Program-made: the position numbers and the translations under genes
Part shown: one piece after another, positions 27,101 to 42,100 of the stretch
Layout: each line of letters starts with the position of its first letter
Numbering within the stretch: position 1 is the first letter of the stretch
The notes under the pieces: generated by a model
What the model was told of the DNA's origin: nothing
The model's database searches: none
What the model saw: the letters and a program-made list of their open reading frames with translations, nothing else
NCBI GenBank assembly: GCA_934047225.1
Contig: OW203983.1
Location: forward strand, 1,116,001 to 1,180,000
Length of the DNA: 64,000 nucleotides
DNA from: Ypsolopha sequella
Lineage: Eukaryota; Arthropoda; Insecta; Lepidoptera; Ypsolophidae
Direction of reading: 5' to 3'

Positions 27101-30100
27101 ACTTGGCGAGCGTCTTGCCCATATCCTTGACAGTCTCAGTTTTGCCGGTCCCAGCGGGGCCACACGGCGCACCGCCCATGCTCATAGCCAGCGCCTGCGC
27201 CAGGGTTATGTAGCACCTGCGGAGATCACCTACTTATAGTGGGATGCTTGCAACGGGAGAGTGCTTACAAGCAGTTGCGTACTATCATTCATTCCGCCAT
27301 TACAGACTCCCGTAGACTTTTGCGGAGAACAGACTGGTTAACGCCTCACCTGCTACCACTCTACCAGTTCCTGGGTGAGCACGCAACATTCTAGGTCACA
27401 TCGACTCTTCCCATAAGACGCAGCGTAATGTGATCGAACTCCTTGCAAACTTCCGCAAAGTCCTGATTAACCAACACCGCATATTCTTAAACTAGTCTTC
27501 TTATCCCATAAAGGATTTTACCCTAGTTTCCAGGTGCTTCAAGTGCCAACAATACGGCCACACAGCCAAATTTTGCAGAGATAGTGAACCAACTTGTGGC
27601 CACTGCGGAGAGGTTGGCCATGCTATGAAATATTGCACCAAGAAAGAACATAAACTGATATGTGCATGTTGGTGAAAGGTGCCTGCTCGACAAACGGACA
27701 CAACAACCTTCAGCAACCTTGAAATTGATTTACGTAACATTGGCTTTAACCCCTTTTATATGTACTTCGGCTGATGTCAGTAATTCACTACTTCACCTTG
27801 TAACTTGCACACAAAAATGTATAACTGCAAATACAGATACGATTAAATTATCAAGGAATTACAGGAATTAATAAAATTAAATTAAACCTTGGATTACTAC
27901 CGGCCTAATTAGATGCATCCGGCACAAAGACAAGCTTCATCTTATAATGAAACAGTTTCCTAATAATCAGGTACTAGCTACAAGCTACAAAAGATACAGA
28001 AATTTTTGTAATAATCTACTAAAAAAGTTAAAAAATCAGTATGAAAAAAGCGAACTTGAAAAACAAGGAAGTGATAGCAAAAAGGTTTGGAAATTTTTAA
28101 AAAAGGTCACCATCTCGAGCTCTAAACGTGATTTAAATCTAGACTTATTAAAGTCACATATAACCTTCTGTTAGTGGTTATTTTGTACTATTGGGTTGAG
28201 ATGCTAGAGGACTGGGGAACTGGGACTATGGAAGGAACTATGGCATCTGCTCGAAATATGTTAATAACACGGAAAAATGGTCAGATGGGCCTCGCTTAAA
28301 TGGACCCCCCAAACGGTCACTCACAAGGACAGACAAGGAAGCAACATTTTCTGAGCGAGTAAAGGTTGTTAGGTACCTGTCAGTCAAGGGCGTGATGACG
28401 AGCCGGTCGGTGCAGCCCAGATACTCGTTCTGATAGGTGAAGGTCACGTCCGTCACAGATATCCAGGTCTTGTCCGCGTCCTCCTTGAAGTAGAACCGAC
28501 ACTGCTTCAGCCACTCGAAGTCGTTCGCGGACCGGACGTTCAGCCGACACTGAAATGTAATTAAGTAAATTAATGTAATCAATGTAATTAAACCTCTCTT
28601 TCAAACCCATACACACATAGACCCACCTTCTATCTCTCTCCTACATACACATATACATATATATATATATATCCAATCCATACTGATCATCTTAAATTAT
28701 GACTATATTTACATAGCTTTTTCTCACTCTTTTACCTATAACTAGTTAATGTTGTTAAGTCAATTAACTAAGTACATAATGTTTTTTACCCCATTCTGTC
28801 CTCCAAGGAAACGGGGCTGTTATTACTTTCTACAGGCGTAAAATCCTATCTAGGATAACAGCGTACATCTGTTATTAGTACTTTATGTGTATCTTAGATG
28901 TTAAGCTTATAAATTCTTGTAACTTGTACTGTACTCTCTTCTTGCAAAATAAATTATATTCTATTCTGTAAAACATTCTAGATAGATAGAAGCTGGAGTT
29001 AGTTAACGAAACTAAGTTTTTGGGCATTACGGTAGACTCTCGTCTTCAGTGGGGTCCCCACATAGAAGCCCTATGTGGTAGACTTAGTTCGGCCGCATAC
29101 GCTGTTAGACGCATAAGGCAAATTACTGATGTAGATACTGCTAGACTAGTCTATTTTAGTTACTTTCACAGCATTTTGTCATACGGCATGCTGTTATGGG
29201 GTAGAGCCGCGGATACAGACGCAGTCTTTGTTTTGCAGAAGAGAGCCATTCGGGCTATTTATAATATGAAGCACCGGGATTCATTAAGAGAAAAGTTCAA
29301 AGAAATTAATATATTAACTGTTCCTTGTGAATATATTTACCAAGTCCTTAGATATGTCAGAAAAAATGTTGAGTCTCTCCCAAGGGTTGGTGAGCAACAT
29401 TGTAAGGAAACCAGAAATAAGTATAAACTGGCTTTTCCAAAAATCAGACTCGCCAAAGTGAGTACCTCTTTCGTAGGACATGGTATAAGATTTTACAATA
29501 AACTTCCAAAGGAGGTCCTTACTTTGTCAGAGAATAAGTTTAAACAGTATATTAAGCAGGGCCTACTGAAAAAGGCATATTATAAAATAAATGAATATTT
29601 GGATGATGGTGAAGCATGGTGTTATAGTGATACTGATTTTGATGATAGTAGATAATAATTTAATTAATTAATATAATTTCCTAACTTTTGATTCCTCTTA
29701 AGAGTTAACATTAATTAATTACAGACTGTAAAAGGAAATAGACTATATGAGACAGGTAGGCAAAGATATATATGTTTTTCTTTTTCATTAACCTGAATTC
29801 CTGCTGTCTTGTATTTTCTTATCCCTTGGTTAAAGTAGATATAAGTAATTTGATGTATAGTATAAGTTTATGTTAAAAAAAAAAGACATGATCTTGCCAA
29901 GTTTCTTGCCCGTTCTTCTTAGCAAGACTAATCGAATGGGCGGAGGTAGGCATGTATTTATATATGTAACCTATTATTATGTAGTATATAGGATGGGATT
30001 TGGTCGGCTGCCTGAATTCGTGCTGGGGGCTCGGTTGGTGATCATTGAACCTGTTCCTGGTCCCTGGCCGGGTCTCCGGTATGGGTTCGGGCGGTTGATT

Positions 30101-33100
30101 GGATTTCACCTTGTATAATAATATTTTACCTATAATTTTAATCGTATATATATTGCTACATAAATTAAAAAAACATTTAATCTAAGTAGTTCATGTACAT
30201 TTATTATTTTATTACATATATTTTTATAAGATTAAAATTTGACTTGTGAAACGTGTATTATATATACCTACTTTGCAAAATAAACTTTTTGAATTTTGAA
30301 TTTGAATTTTGATCCGATATTTTGATGAATCACTCCTCTAATCCAAATATTTGTTGCCATTATTAATGTGTATCTATCTTAACTAAAACGTCATCATTTA
30401 CTAACAGTAACTGTCTCGATCCTCCATAGTGTTTACTTTAGATTGTGAGATCTGTTTGTTAAAAATATTATTCTTAGCTTCCTCAGATAAGGATATTTTG
30501 GAGGATGAATCATTTGATTTTGGATTTATTAAGTCTAATTTACACCACAAAAATCGTCCAAACTTTAATTGTGAAGGAGAAAATCCGGTAGTGCCATACA
30601 CAGTAAAAGATAATAAGATAATCGAGTAAAACTTATTTAAACGCCACTTAAACGTATGTTGTGTGTTAGAATCAATAGCTAAACATTTTATTGATTTTGG
30701 TGATATATTGCCTTTTTAACAGTCTTTACCAAATTTTCTGACTGGCCAATCGATTCTGAGTGATACGGCGCTATAGTTTAATCTTTAATGCAATTAATTT
30801 GACAAAAGTTCTGAAAAACTACTGACAAAAAAATCGAAGCGTTGTCAAAAATTAAGGTGTTCATATTGCCAAATCTAGCCAACAATTAAGGTGTTCATAT
30901 TGCCAAATCTAGCCAACAATTAAGATGTTCATATTGCCAAATCTAGCCACCAATCATTCAGTTATTTTTTCAAATGGAAACCATTAACAGTGTAACAATT
31001 TAGAGTGAGCATCTATTACTACTAAATACGTTTTTCCTAAAACACTAAGAAGGTCAACGTGAACTCATTCCCACGTTCCCTCTGGATACGGCCACGGTGT
31101 CAGCTCCACTCTACGTACTTCACGACAAGTTGGGCAGCTACCTATTTTAGTTTCGATATCCATATCGATACCCAACCACCAAAATCGTAAACGTGCCTCG
31201 CTTTTCGATTCAACCACACCAAAATGCGACGAGTGTAACTCATCTAAAACATTATCTCGCAAGCGAAGCGGAATAATAACCTTGTTGCACCTTAAAATAC
31301 AATAATTTTCGTAACTTAGTTAAAACCTACACCTAAAATATGGTGTCAATTCCGGATCTAAAATTTTCCGAGGCCAATATTTATAAACGCTTTATAAACA
31401 TTGCCACTAGCTATAAAATCTTGTTTTTGCAGTTACCGGTAAAACGTTATCAGTGTTCATAATAAAACTCATGTAACTACTGATCTATGAATGACATTCG
31501 CTCGCGCCCAAAACCGGTTCGCTATTGTCTATCATGTTTAGGATAACTGTCTCAGTAGGTTCGCTATTGTCTATCATGTTTAGGATAACTGTCTCAGTAG
31601 GTTCGCTATTGTCTATCATGTTTAGGGTATCTGTCTCAGTAGGTTCGCTATTGTCTATCATGTTTAGGGTATCTGTCTCAGTAGGTTCGCTATTGTCTAT
31701 CATGTTTAGGGTATCTGTCTCAGTAGGTTCGCTATTGTCTATCATGTTTAGGGTATCTGTCTCAGTAGGTTCGCTATTGTCTATCATGTTTAGGGTAACT
31801 GTCTCAGTAGGTAGATCGTTATCGTTATCTGTCGATATTACTTTAATACAAAGCAAGCCACGGAGAGAAGCGTGAATTCTCATACTAGCTTGACCGTCCT
31901 AAAGTTGGCCTTTCCTAGTTTTGCGGGACGCAAGGGGGCGGGTGCGCGCGGGTACACACGGTATTTCCACGTCATGATGTGTCTAAAGACCATTTTAAGA
32001 AATAACAATTGGTCAAGAACAACAATAAAAAAATATGAAAAAATTTAAATATCACTTTAAAAAAAAAAAAATTTGTATGACGCCAGGGTAGACAATGTCT
32101 AACCTAGAGTGAAAATTTCCTATACAAACTTTTTTTTTTCAAAGTGATATTTAAATTTTTTCATTTTTTTTTTTTGTTGTTATTGACCAATTGTTTGCTT
32201 TTCCAGCAAAAAGTTCTGTGCACGCCACTGCGACCGAGTCACTGTCCCCACGAAGTCTGTCACCTTCAACACATCATTGATGTCCTTGGAACTACCTCGA
32301 TCGCAGGCACAAATATCACCAAATCCCGGGTGATTTTTTAAATTAAATTACGTAACGTAATCCTTTACGACATCTCAACCATCAGGGAAGTAAATAATTA
32401 TACAACACGAAAAAAAATTAACCTTGTAAGAAAAAAATCACACAATAGAGGCTGGAACAAAACCATGGAGTGGCTAGGGGGCCACACTACGTAAGCAGCT
32501 AAGGTTGTCGAGAGGTGAGTCTGCGGGGCGCAAAATTCTTATACAGTGCCCCCGGCGTTATGACATTTTACACTTCCAACCTGGAGCATAGGTTCCGCTC
32601 TTGCATCTCCACTTTGGCCGGCTGGTTAAGGCAATCGCGGAGGCGGAGGGTGTGTTGATGTGTGTCTACTTGTGTAAGAGCATGTGTGCGTGTGTGTCCC
32701 CTGGAGGTAGGGTCCGTGGTGTCACCACTCACCTTCGGCTCGCCACAAGCCGCCCTGCGGTGACTGATTGCACTGAACGTACCAGACGTACCAGAGGGTG
32801 ATGGGGCCATGGGGTCCTTTTTTATGGTACAGTTAAATGTTATCTTGTACTGACCAGCATATCGAAGATGTCCCTCTGATGCACGTGTATGGTGATCAAG
32901 GTCTCAAACTTGGTCCGCTCGATCTTGGTGAGGTCCCTGGTGGTCTGATCGATGAGTGTGTTCAGTATCTCGAGGAACTTGTTGTTCGTCTCCATCATAA
33001 TCTTCTTGTCTTGTCGCGCCTGCATCAGCGCCAGCTCCGCATCACGGGTCCAGATTATCTGGATGCCGAGGAGCCCGATCTGAGGGAAATCGGGGAAGTA

Positions 33101-36100
33101 CAGCTTTCAGGTTTATGGGTTGACAATTTTTAAGTTAATAATCTGTTGGCCCCATAATGTGTAAAGTAAAATATAAATTAAATTTTATGGAATTTTTTCG
33201 TGGTCCGTTACCGACTTCTGACGATTTTGCGGAAGTCCCAGGACAGACTCACTCATCTACTCAAACTCTCCTCTTTCTGAGCCAATGCTCTTCGTCCCAG
33301 ATCTCATCACGACGCTTTCCATCAGGCTCGAAAGTATACAAGCGTAAGCTATCGTCGCTAGCGACTGCGTGTACTATTTATATGAAGAGTTGTACAGCGG
33401 TTTACGACAACAACCAGAATTTCTAATACCTACAAACGAGTAGCGAGACAAAACTCAGTAGGCTTATATTAATAGTATTAATAATCGCAAGTGAAATAAA
33501 TATGACATGCAGTTTGTTGTTCTTACCTGAGCTGGCATTTTGTCCAGAAACAACAACAAGTTGAACCCGGGGTCGTTGATGACCGTCACGGCGTTCCGAA
33601 TAATAGAATGCAGGCTGCAGATTTACGAATAACTTTGTTTAAAATAAATACACAATACATATTATCACGCCTTCCTCACAGAGGGGTAGGCAGAAACTAC
33701 AGACTTCTATCTGCTACGATCTTGACACACCTCTTTCACTTCTTCCAGATCCATCAATCTTAAAATCAATAATAGAAAATAAACATAATTTTTCTTAGGA
33801 CTACTAACTACTACTAGGGTTACCTAGCTGTTTTTGTTAAGGGAGTTACCTGCTTTGGGCTGACTGTAACAAACAAGTCAACCAGGTCTCGACAGAGCCC
33901 TCTGCACGAACAGCCCTCTCCAACTTGATCTCTTCTCCTTCCGATGACACTATTGCTATCATCTTGTTGTATTCTGAAAAGAAATAATAAATTATATAGA
34001 AATGTAAAGCTTCACAAAGACTAGTCACAACTAGGTTTATAAGAATCTTACCAACGTCATGAAACTTCACGTAACGAATGTTATCGAAGATGGACAGCAA
34101 ATGGTTCTGTATCGTGTGCGAATCCGACGCCTGTCCCAATATCTCCAGCAACGCCGGGTCTGACACGAAAAAGAACCTCGGAAACATCGTTCTCTTCTTC
34201 TCCAAGTACCCACTGAGAGACTTCTGACAGAGCTCGAGCTGTTCTTGTAAATGAGGCAGCAGTTGTCTGAGTAGATCGTCGCCGACGCAACAGGAAACGA
34301 CACCGGGCGTCTCGTGGGCCCGCTGCATGATCTTCTGCCAACTCTTGTCGATCTTGGAGAACCGTTTGGCCTCCTTGGGCAGTTGCTTGGCAATGTCTCC
34401 ACCCACGAACACCGCCTCCAGGTATACCCACATGTTCTGGACGAGCAGCCATCGCTCCAGGATCTCGTTTGTGTTCTGCAAGTCATACAGCCACTGCTGG
34501 ATCTGTTTCCTGAACGGAGCGTTGTATCTGAAAATTCAAAATTGAGCCTTTGAATGTTATACAAAAGGAATGTGACCAAAGTAATGCGGTTTTTGTCGCT
34601 AGCCACCTTGGAGCGAAATTTATGGCCAAACTGAAGTTCAAGCCATACAATTTCATGGTACCAAAATATTTTAACTTTCTAAGTAAACTTGCTTGGTTAA
34701 TTAATGGTAAGGTCTATGCTTTACATGGTGCTGAGATGAAAGCTAAATTACACTAGAATGAAAAAGGTTGAGAATTTACATTGCAATTTTTTCTTTAATG
34801 TACACAGAAACACGAACACAAACAGTTCAAAAAGTTAACATAAGGGTTAGCTTATCTCTAATAAGAGATTTCTTATACCAAACCATTGAGGAAACAATTA
34901 AAATTTAAATCAGAGTAATCACACACGTACACAAAAATAAAGTTTGCCTAAATGTAAAAATTCAATATAAATAATACATAATAATATAATATAATAAAAA
35001 TGTACCTAATTATTATATGCATAAAATACATACCATATATTTTATTTGAATTTTCATTTTATGTTCTACTGAAAACGATCTAAATTTGTTCTATAAGGTA
35101 TATAATAAGTTATAAACTTTTAGATTCACAAACTATAAAGTAGTATTCTGCTTTATCTTTTAACCTGTGTATTTGCAGTGTTACTCAAGAAGCTCCTGAA
35201 CCAATAGAGCTGCAATTCTTCCATTACCTGTTAGAAAGCAAGGAGCCGAGGATCATGAGACTGTCCTCGAGCTGGCCGATAGTCTCCGCGGTGGTGTCGC
35301 CCCGCAGCAGCAGCTCACCACGGTTGTTGAAGCTTTGAAACGTGAGCTCATGCACCGACCACTCGTTCGTCACCTGACGCAGCTTCGCCTCGATGTCCTT
35401 CTCCTTCATCGCCGATATACAGATGTCCTGGAGGGAGACAACTTTCATTTGTAAGTTGTTATGAAGAAAACACATACCTTTCCACATATTTTATATTATA
35501 ATCTACACCGCCCTACCAGTAAAACTTAACATTGCTAAGTGTGTATGCATTAAATGACATGAAACAAGTTAATGCTGTTGTAGGAAAACCGGTTGTGCAG
35601 ATTTGAGAGAGATTATAATAGAACATTTATCAAAAAATACAAGTGTTTTGTATAAGTTCCACAACTTATACTTCACACATAAAGCAATTAATCATCTTAG
35701 ACTGGACGAACAATATGCGTTAACATGTCTTTAAAACACAAACAATTTTCTAGTATTTTGCACTATGGTTGCTAATAACTAGAAATAAAGAAAGATTTGG
35801 TCACGAAACAAAAACAAGAAGAAAGTTCAATAAATAAATAGGTCCAATAAAATTTTGGAAACAAATGAGAACTCTAAAAAGGTCATTTTTGGAAACTGTA
35901 GGAAACACCCATCTATTAAAAACAGTAATAAAAATTATCAAAAAGTACGCAAAATTCATTTTAAAAATGTGTTGATTCATCGCGCATTGCGACAAATGTC
36001 AACAAAAATGTAGCAAGAAATATTGCACAAATGAATTACAAGAGATATCGATAAACGCAGACAAACTAGTAACAAAAGCCTCACCTCAATATCTTCCTTG

Positions 36101-39100
36101 TTCTGCAGCAGTGGTGCCTCGAGTATGTTCTTGAGACAGAAGTCTTCATTGTCGAGCTCGAAGTTGTACTTGGTGACTTCCATGATGCGCTGCCAGTGCC
36201 GCGGCTTCATCGCCTTGTTGGCCATTAGCTCGAGCAGGGGACACATGTCGTTGAAGTCGTCGATCGTCTTCTTCAGAGCGTAAAATGCCGGCCATTCTTT
36301 TAGACTGGAACACGGGAGTAACAAATTGACAGAGGCATTTCTCAAAAGTGGTCAATTCACATTTAAGTAATTTTACAGTCTAGTCATCTTTGTAACATCA
36401 GTTGTCATTTTTTCAGTACAGGTTTTAAAAAGAGGAAATTTTTAAAAGTTCATTATTCATGTAAAAATTCAAAGTATTATTACTTTTGTACGTATATTTA
36501 TGTTGTGTATAAGTAGTTTTGTAAGGTATCAGTACATTTATTCTTATATGTCATTCAGTGTAGGGTTGATTAGCATTGATTGTGATCTCAGGCAATAAAC
36601 GTGTGAATTTCCTAGTTTTGTCTATTATTTGGAGTATCTAAGCGACAACTCAATAGTGGCAGCGAATAAATCAAGAAGATGGCTTCAGCAAGTATTTCAA
36701 GTATGATTCCATCCATCCATCAACCCGTATTTGTCCACTGCTGCACATAGGCCTCTGAATTTTAGGAATTTATGGACATTAACTATATAAAAATCATTAC
36801 TGAAGCACCATACGATCCATCCACTAATGGCCAAGCAGAAAGGACAATACAGACAATCAAGTCTAAGCTAAAGAAGCAATCTGACTTGCATTGGTTAGAG
36901 CGAGTAGCAAAAATGCTATTTCATATGCGGACTACACCAAGCACTGTGACTGGAAAGACTCCAGCTGAAATGTTAAACAGTAGGAAGTTCCGAAAAGCAC
37001 TCACAGTATTGCATCCAGAATTGGATGCAGCGAATACCGGCACAGACTTAGAGAAGAGGGGTGATAACGCTGAGAAGGAAGGAGAAGATGAAAGTAAGAA
37101 AAGGTTTACAGTAAGAGATTATGTTTTATTCAGACTGTACAATATGAACACTAAGTGGCAACGAGGACTTGTAACTGCTGAGCTCACGCCAGCCTTGTAT
37201 GAGGTTACCACCGATGGAGGCATAAAGCATCGCCGACACGTGGATCAGATGTTGAGGACCAGACTTCCTGTCAGTGAGACACAGGCACCAGGATTATGAC
37301 ACTTAAAACCAAGAGGAGATTATCATTCCGCCACCAGAAAAATGGTCAGATATCAGTCAGTATACATAGGTAAAAAGTTAATTCGGGAAATTAACTAAGT
37401 TAAATTATATGAGGTGTTAATTTGCGATTAGTAATTTGTATCAGATATATAACTTTAAACTCTCGCGTTTCGTACACATTATAATATATATTGTCGGGTC
37501 TACCGCGATCAATTGTCTCGAAACGTCGGGTGTCCCCTTTTCGTAAAAAAGGTAAAAATTTATCGCGGTAGACCCGACAATATATATTGTATCAGATAAT
37601 TGTTCAAGTTGTAATTAATAGATTAGTAAATTCATGATTGTTATGTAACTTAGGGATTATTAGTATAAGTGTAAAATGCCTATTGTGCGAGTGCTGACAT
37701 AGCTCGTACATCCTGCCGACTCAAAAGGACAAAGACTAAACAAGTGTAAAAAAGTAGAACAATAAACAATTTATTCATTCATTCGAATCCACTTTTCACG
37801 CTATTTGTCATAGGTTTTCTTTCGGACCGATTTATCGTAAGTCTAACCTCCAGGCTCCCTATGCTTAGTTCCTGAAGCGTGTGTTTCAGGTTGCCTAATA
37901 TATTTTATTCGTAATGTCAATTCGTTTGGCTAAAGAAGCATTTACTATTGATCCAATCGTCATCGATTACCAACACCAACATCTAAAATTCTGGCGGAAA
38001 CAGAATGTAAACCATCAAACATACCCTTTAGGCAGCTTCCGGCACCGATTCTGAAACTCCATGAGCTCATTATTGATCTCTTCAATGTTGACCTCGCCCC
38101 AGGGTATATCGTAGTAGCTGCTGACGCGGTCGATGACGTCATTGTAGAGCTTGTACAGCTTCTGTAGCAGGTTTAACTCCTTTCTGATCTGCGCGAGCTC
38201 TGGATACTCGGTGTGGGGGAGCCCGAACAGCTCCTCGCCATTCTGGTACGTCTGCAGCTTGCGCCACATGCCGTCGAAACGGTTCTGGAATATCACACGT
38301 CTATTGTTACTCGTAAAGTTGCGTTAGCTGGTGAAGTGATTTCATAATAATAATTATGAGTTTTATTTTCAAAAGCTAGAATACCATGTGAACATGGCTG
38401 AACATGGCAACATGTGAACATGGCATGGTAAGCTGATTGTAAAAATATATAGTTTGGCTATATTTCATTGCATCTGTTTCGAGAAATCCTTGAAAAACCA
38501 TAAAAAATGTATGTCCCCCCCCACCCCTTATCTCCAAAACTGGGGACCGAAAAATATGAAAAAAATGTATATTATAGATCATAACTGGTTAATTACAAGA
38601 AAACTATAGCGATTTAAATAAAGTTGAGCACAAATGAGAAATATAAAAAAGAAGTAAAATAAATAAAAAAAATATATGGGTATCAATATCTACAATTTGA
38701 TACCCATGTTGTATTTTTAGGATAATATTTTTATATTTTTTGTACTTTTGTTTTGGAAATATTTTGAACAATTTCAAATTTTTCATATTTTTTTTACACC
38801 GTGATATGTGGGCACTGCTATTTTTGTGCCAAATTTCATGTCTTTATCTTTAACGGTGCTAGAGTTATGAGGCTGCTGACATAACGACGGACGGACGGAC
38901 GGACAACGGAGTCTCACCGTAAAGGTTCCTTTGTACCTTTTAGGTACTACGGAACCCTAGAAATGCCGCCGTCTCGACTCTCGACACAAAAGATACCGTC
39001 GGCGTCTGACTGATCATGACCTGACCCTCGTACCTCATGATGACAGTGTTACAGGCAACGGCCTTTTATAACAGAAGTCATACACGCGGAAAGTATCGTT

Positions 39101-42100
39101 TTTATAAAATGAAGTATCATAATACTGAAGGGTGACCGCTTTGCATCGTCTCACTTACCACAATATAGATGTAAACAATATAGATGTAAACAATATAGAT
39201 GTAAACAATATAGATGTAAACAGGTGCAACTCGCCTGGAACAAAATGAGTCGATCGGAGGCCTCCCGTGGCGTAAGGCCGGCCTGCATCGGCCCCGCGTG
39301 CCGATACTCGTGACAGTAGGCCGCGTTGTCCTCTCGGAACTTGTCCAGGTTACTCTGCAGGTCGTCCTCGAACTGCGGCTGCATCCTCAGGAGCTGCACG
39401 TGCGACGCGAGCGCTGTTGCCTGCAGCTGCTGCCACGTATAGCGGAGGTTGTCCACTTGCTCCAAGTCCTCTTTGCTCACCGGCAGCTCGTAACGGGTTA
39501 TTATGTTGAACGCTTCCTGCACCGGAGAAAAATATCTAACAACAAAGATTGACCGTAACCGCTGTTGTACCTCGCCTTTTATTTAAATATTTTATTTTTC
39601 ATACAAACAACTAACCGTAAAATTCAAATCTGATAAAATGTAAAATATATAAAAGATCTGTGCGACAATATCGATCTCATGTGAACTCATGCTATCTTCT
39701 TTCCTCCCTACGACAATATCGATCTCATGTGAACTCATGCTATCTCCTTTCCTCCCTACGGTTACGGTCAAGATATAGTAAAAAGTCGTGTGTTTGTGAA
39801 ATGGGTTATAAGTATTGTACTGAGCATTGGAAGATATCTACGATGTATCATCGTCGTATTACGATTATTAAGCTGCATAAAGTCATAGTGCGGTATAAAG
39901 ATAAAAATGCCGGAATAATAAAAGATACTTTTGGATAATTTACTTGTTTTAGTGTGCCTTTCACATCCCACTGATTTAATAATGTATTTGTTCAATATTT
40001 TAAGTGGAAGTAAATACAAATAACTGAATTTAGGTTCGATTCCTATTTTATTGTATGGCATAGCTGACAGAATAAACACCCCACATAATGATTTATTCTC
40101 TTGTTTCAATGATTTATTCAAAAGCCGTGGAAAAAGAGTAGTAAACACAGATCCGATATGAAAGGTTCGACTCCTGACATAACACCAAATAATAAATATT
40201 ACCTAAAATAAGAAATATAACACAAATTACAATCGCCACACTGTCAGTAGTGTTTTTCCATTATAATTGCTACCTCTCACAATGACAAACGCGGTATGCG
40301 TGAGAGCACAGACACTGTATAGTATTAGTGGCGCGTGCGCTGCGCTGGACTAGGCATCTGAAATGTTAACCCTTTACTATGTTCTATCGCCAGTAACAGT
40401 CGTCTTCCACACCAGTAACAAAAATAAATTTTCCATGTTTTTTTCCAAATAAACATTATTATGTTCACACTGTTGATTGTTGGCACTTGGTGAAGTTCCA
40501 CCATACATAATGAACAGAAAACACTATTTGTGTTATTGATCGCACTGGCTGATGTAAACTATTTATTGTGTAATTAAGATCTTATATTAATTCCTTTGAT
40601 AATGCCATAAAGGCGAAACCGGTCAGGAAGAATTAAATAAATTTGTGGGATAGTACATGTGATTTTCTGTTCATTAAACATTATTATTATTTATGATGCG
40701 CCTCCAACAAATGTTAACAACTATTATTTTCTAACCTCAACCGGATCTATTTTGAGCTCCATATCGACCTCTTGCTCCCGTATCTTCTTCAGCGTCTCCA
40801 TGACGGTTCTGACGTCATCGAGGTCCCTAATCGGCCGCTCCAGCTTTCGTTCAAGATCGTTCATAATCGCGTACACATAATCCATCTCGCGCTTGTACTT
40901 CTTACGCATGGCTTGACCGATGCGGTGCGTGCCGTCTGAAAGATTTTTATTTTACCTTTGCAGAAGGGAGATATTTGAGAGCTGCACCTACATATTAATA
41001 ATAAATTAGTAAAGAAATCGTGTCTGTACATTTAATATTTTGCGAAATTGTCACGGCATGAATCTCCGAGGGGGTGTCAAGAGGTGTTCCGGGTGTGAAC
41101 TGTGACATATTAGTCACAGTCCACACTCGGCACACCCACGTTTCACAGAGAGTTATTACGTCCCAACGTGATGGGTATTTTCATTTTCTATCATATCCCC
41201 CCCTATGATTTATTTGGTACAATTTGTCGAATTTTTGGCCAGATCAAACTGAGAAAATTACCAAAAATTACCTGACGACGGGAAAGATCAATCGGGATTT
41301 GATTCTGCGAAATAGTAAATAAATGTGCGATATGACGATCAGAATGGACTTTCGCAAATACCGAACCAGAATCAGAACCACCCATACTTCGGTATTTTCT
41401 TCATACCGAACACGGGGCTGAAATACCGACCAGTTAGGTAAAAAACCGAACACCTGGGCCTGTAGCATAGTGTTTAATCGCGCGCGACGACGCCACTAGT
41501 TGAATCACAATGCAACATCGTGTCACTCTTCTCGCACTTGTGATTCAAATAAGTCGCATCGCGCGCGATTAAACACTGTGCTACGGACGCAGGCTAGCCT
41601 GGTGGTGAGCCCTATTGCCGTTCATCGGACAATATGCTAATGGCAAAAATATAATAATATATACTCGGTACATAAGGTCAACAATTTTTGATATATATAT
41701 AATAAATAGTCAAAGATTTCAAAAAGTAAAGATAGGCCCTTACCGTAGTATGTTATTACCAAAATGTTTTCACCTTTAAATGGGTGACGCTCACACGTTT
41801 GGAATCAGTGCTCATCTGAACACAGTGATAGTTGGATGTCTTAATAAATTTTTACGACAAAAGGGGTCTCAATATAGAGTCGTGTGCATTTTTAAAGTGC
41901 ACTAACATTTCAATAAATACGAATAAAGCCAAAAGTGTGACATTTCACATTCAAAACACATTCAAAAACAATGCAATAGATTTTAGGTGTCAGGGCTCAT
42001 CTAAACTTTTTTGAAATCTTTGTGAATTGTATGCAATTTATTTTATGTGTGCTAGTACATATACGCCACAGATGACCCCCATTAGGTACCTAATACAAGG

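Noticed and set aside
31525..31875. Plus-strand protein with repeated [14 protein letters not shown] units
   Set aside because: It is the reverse reading of the 42-bp minisatellite; the minus frame is continuous with retroelement sequence and the plus frame has no other support.
34067..34606. Arg/Ser-rich 179-residue protein overlapping exon 14
   Set aside because: An alternative frame of the dynein exon; the composition is a by-product of the codon pattern.
36772..37299. Domesticated integrase gene
   Set aside because: It begins in mid-domain with only the last catalytic residue and follows an LTR-like end, so it is a deleted gypsy copy.
39151..39234. HLYCL repeat as the real C-terminal part of exon 10
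   Set aside because: It needs readthrough of the GC donor; the family sequence continues in exon 11 directly after LFQ.
39768..40148. 126-codon minus-strand gene in intron 9-10
   Set aside because: AT-rich, no motif, no splice or promoter context; likely a chance frame.
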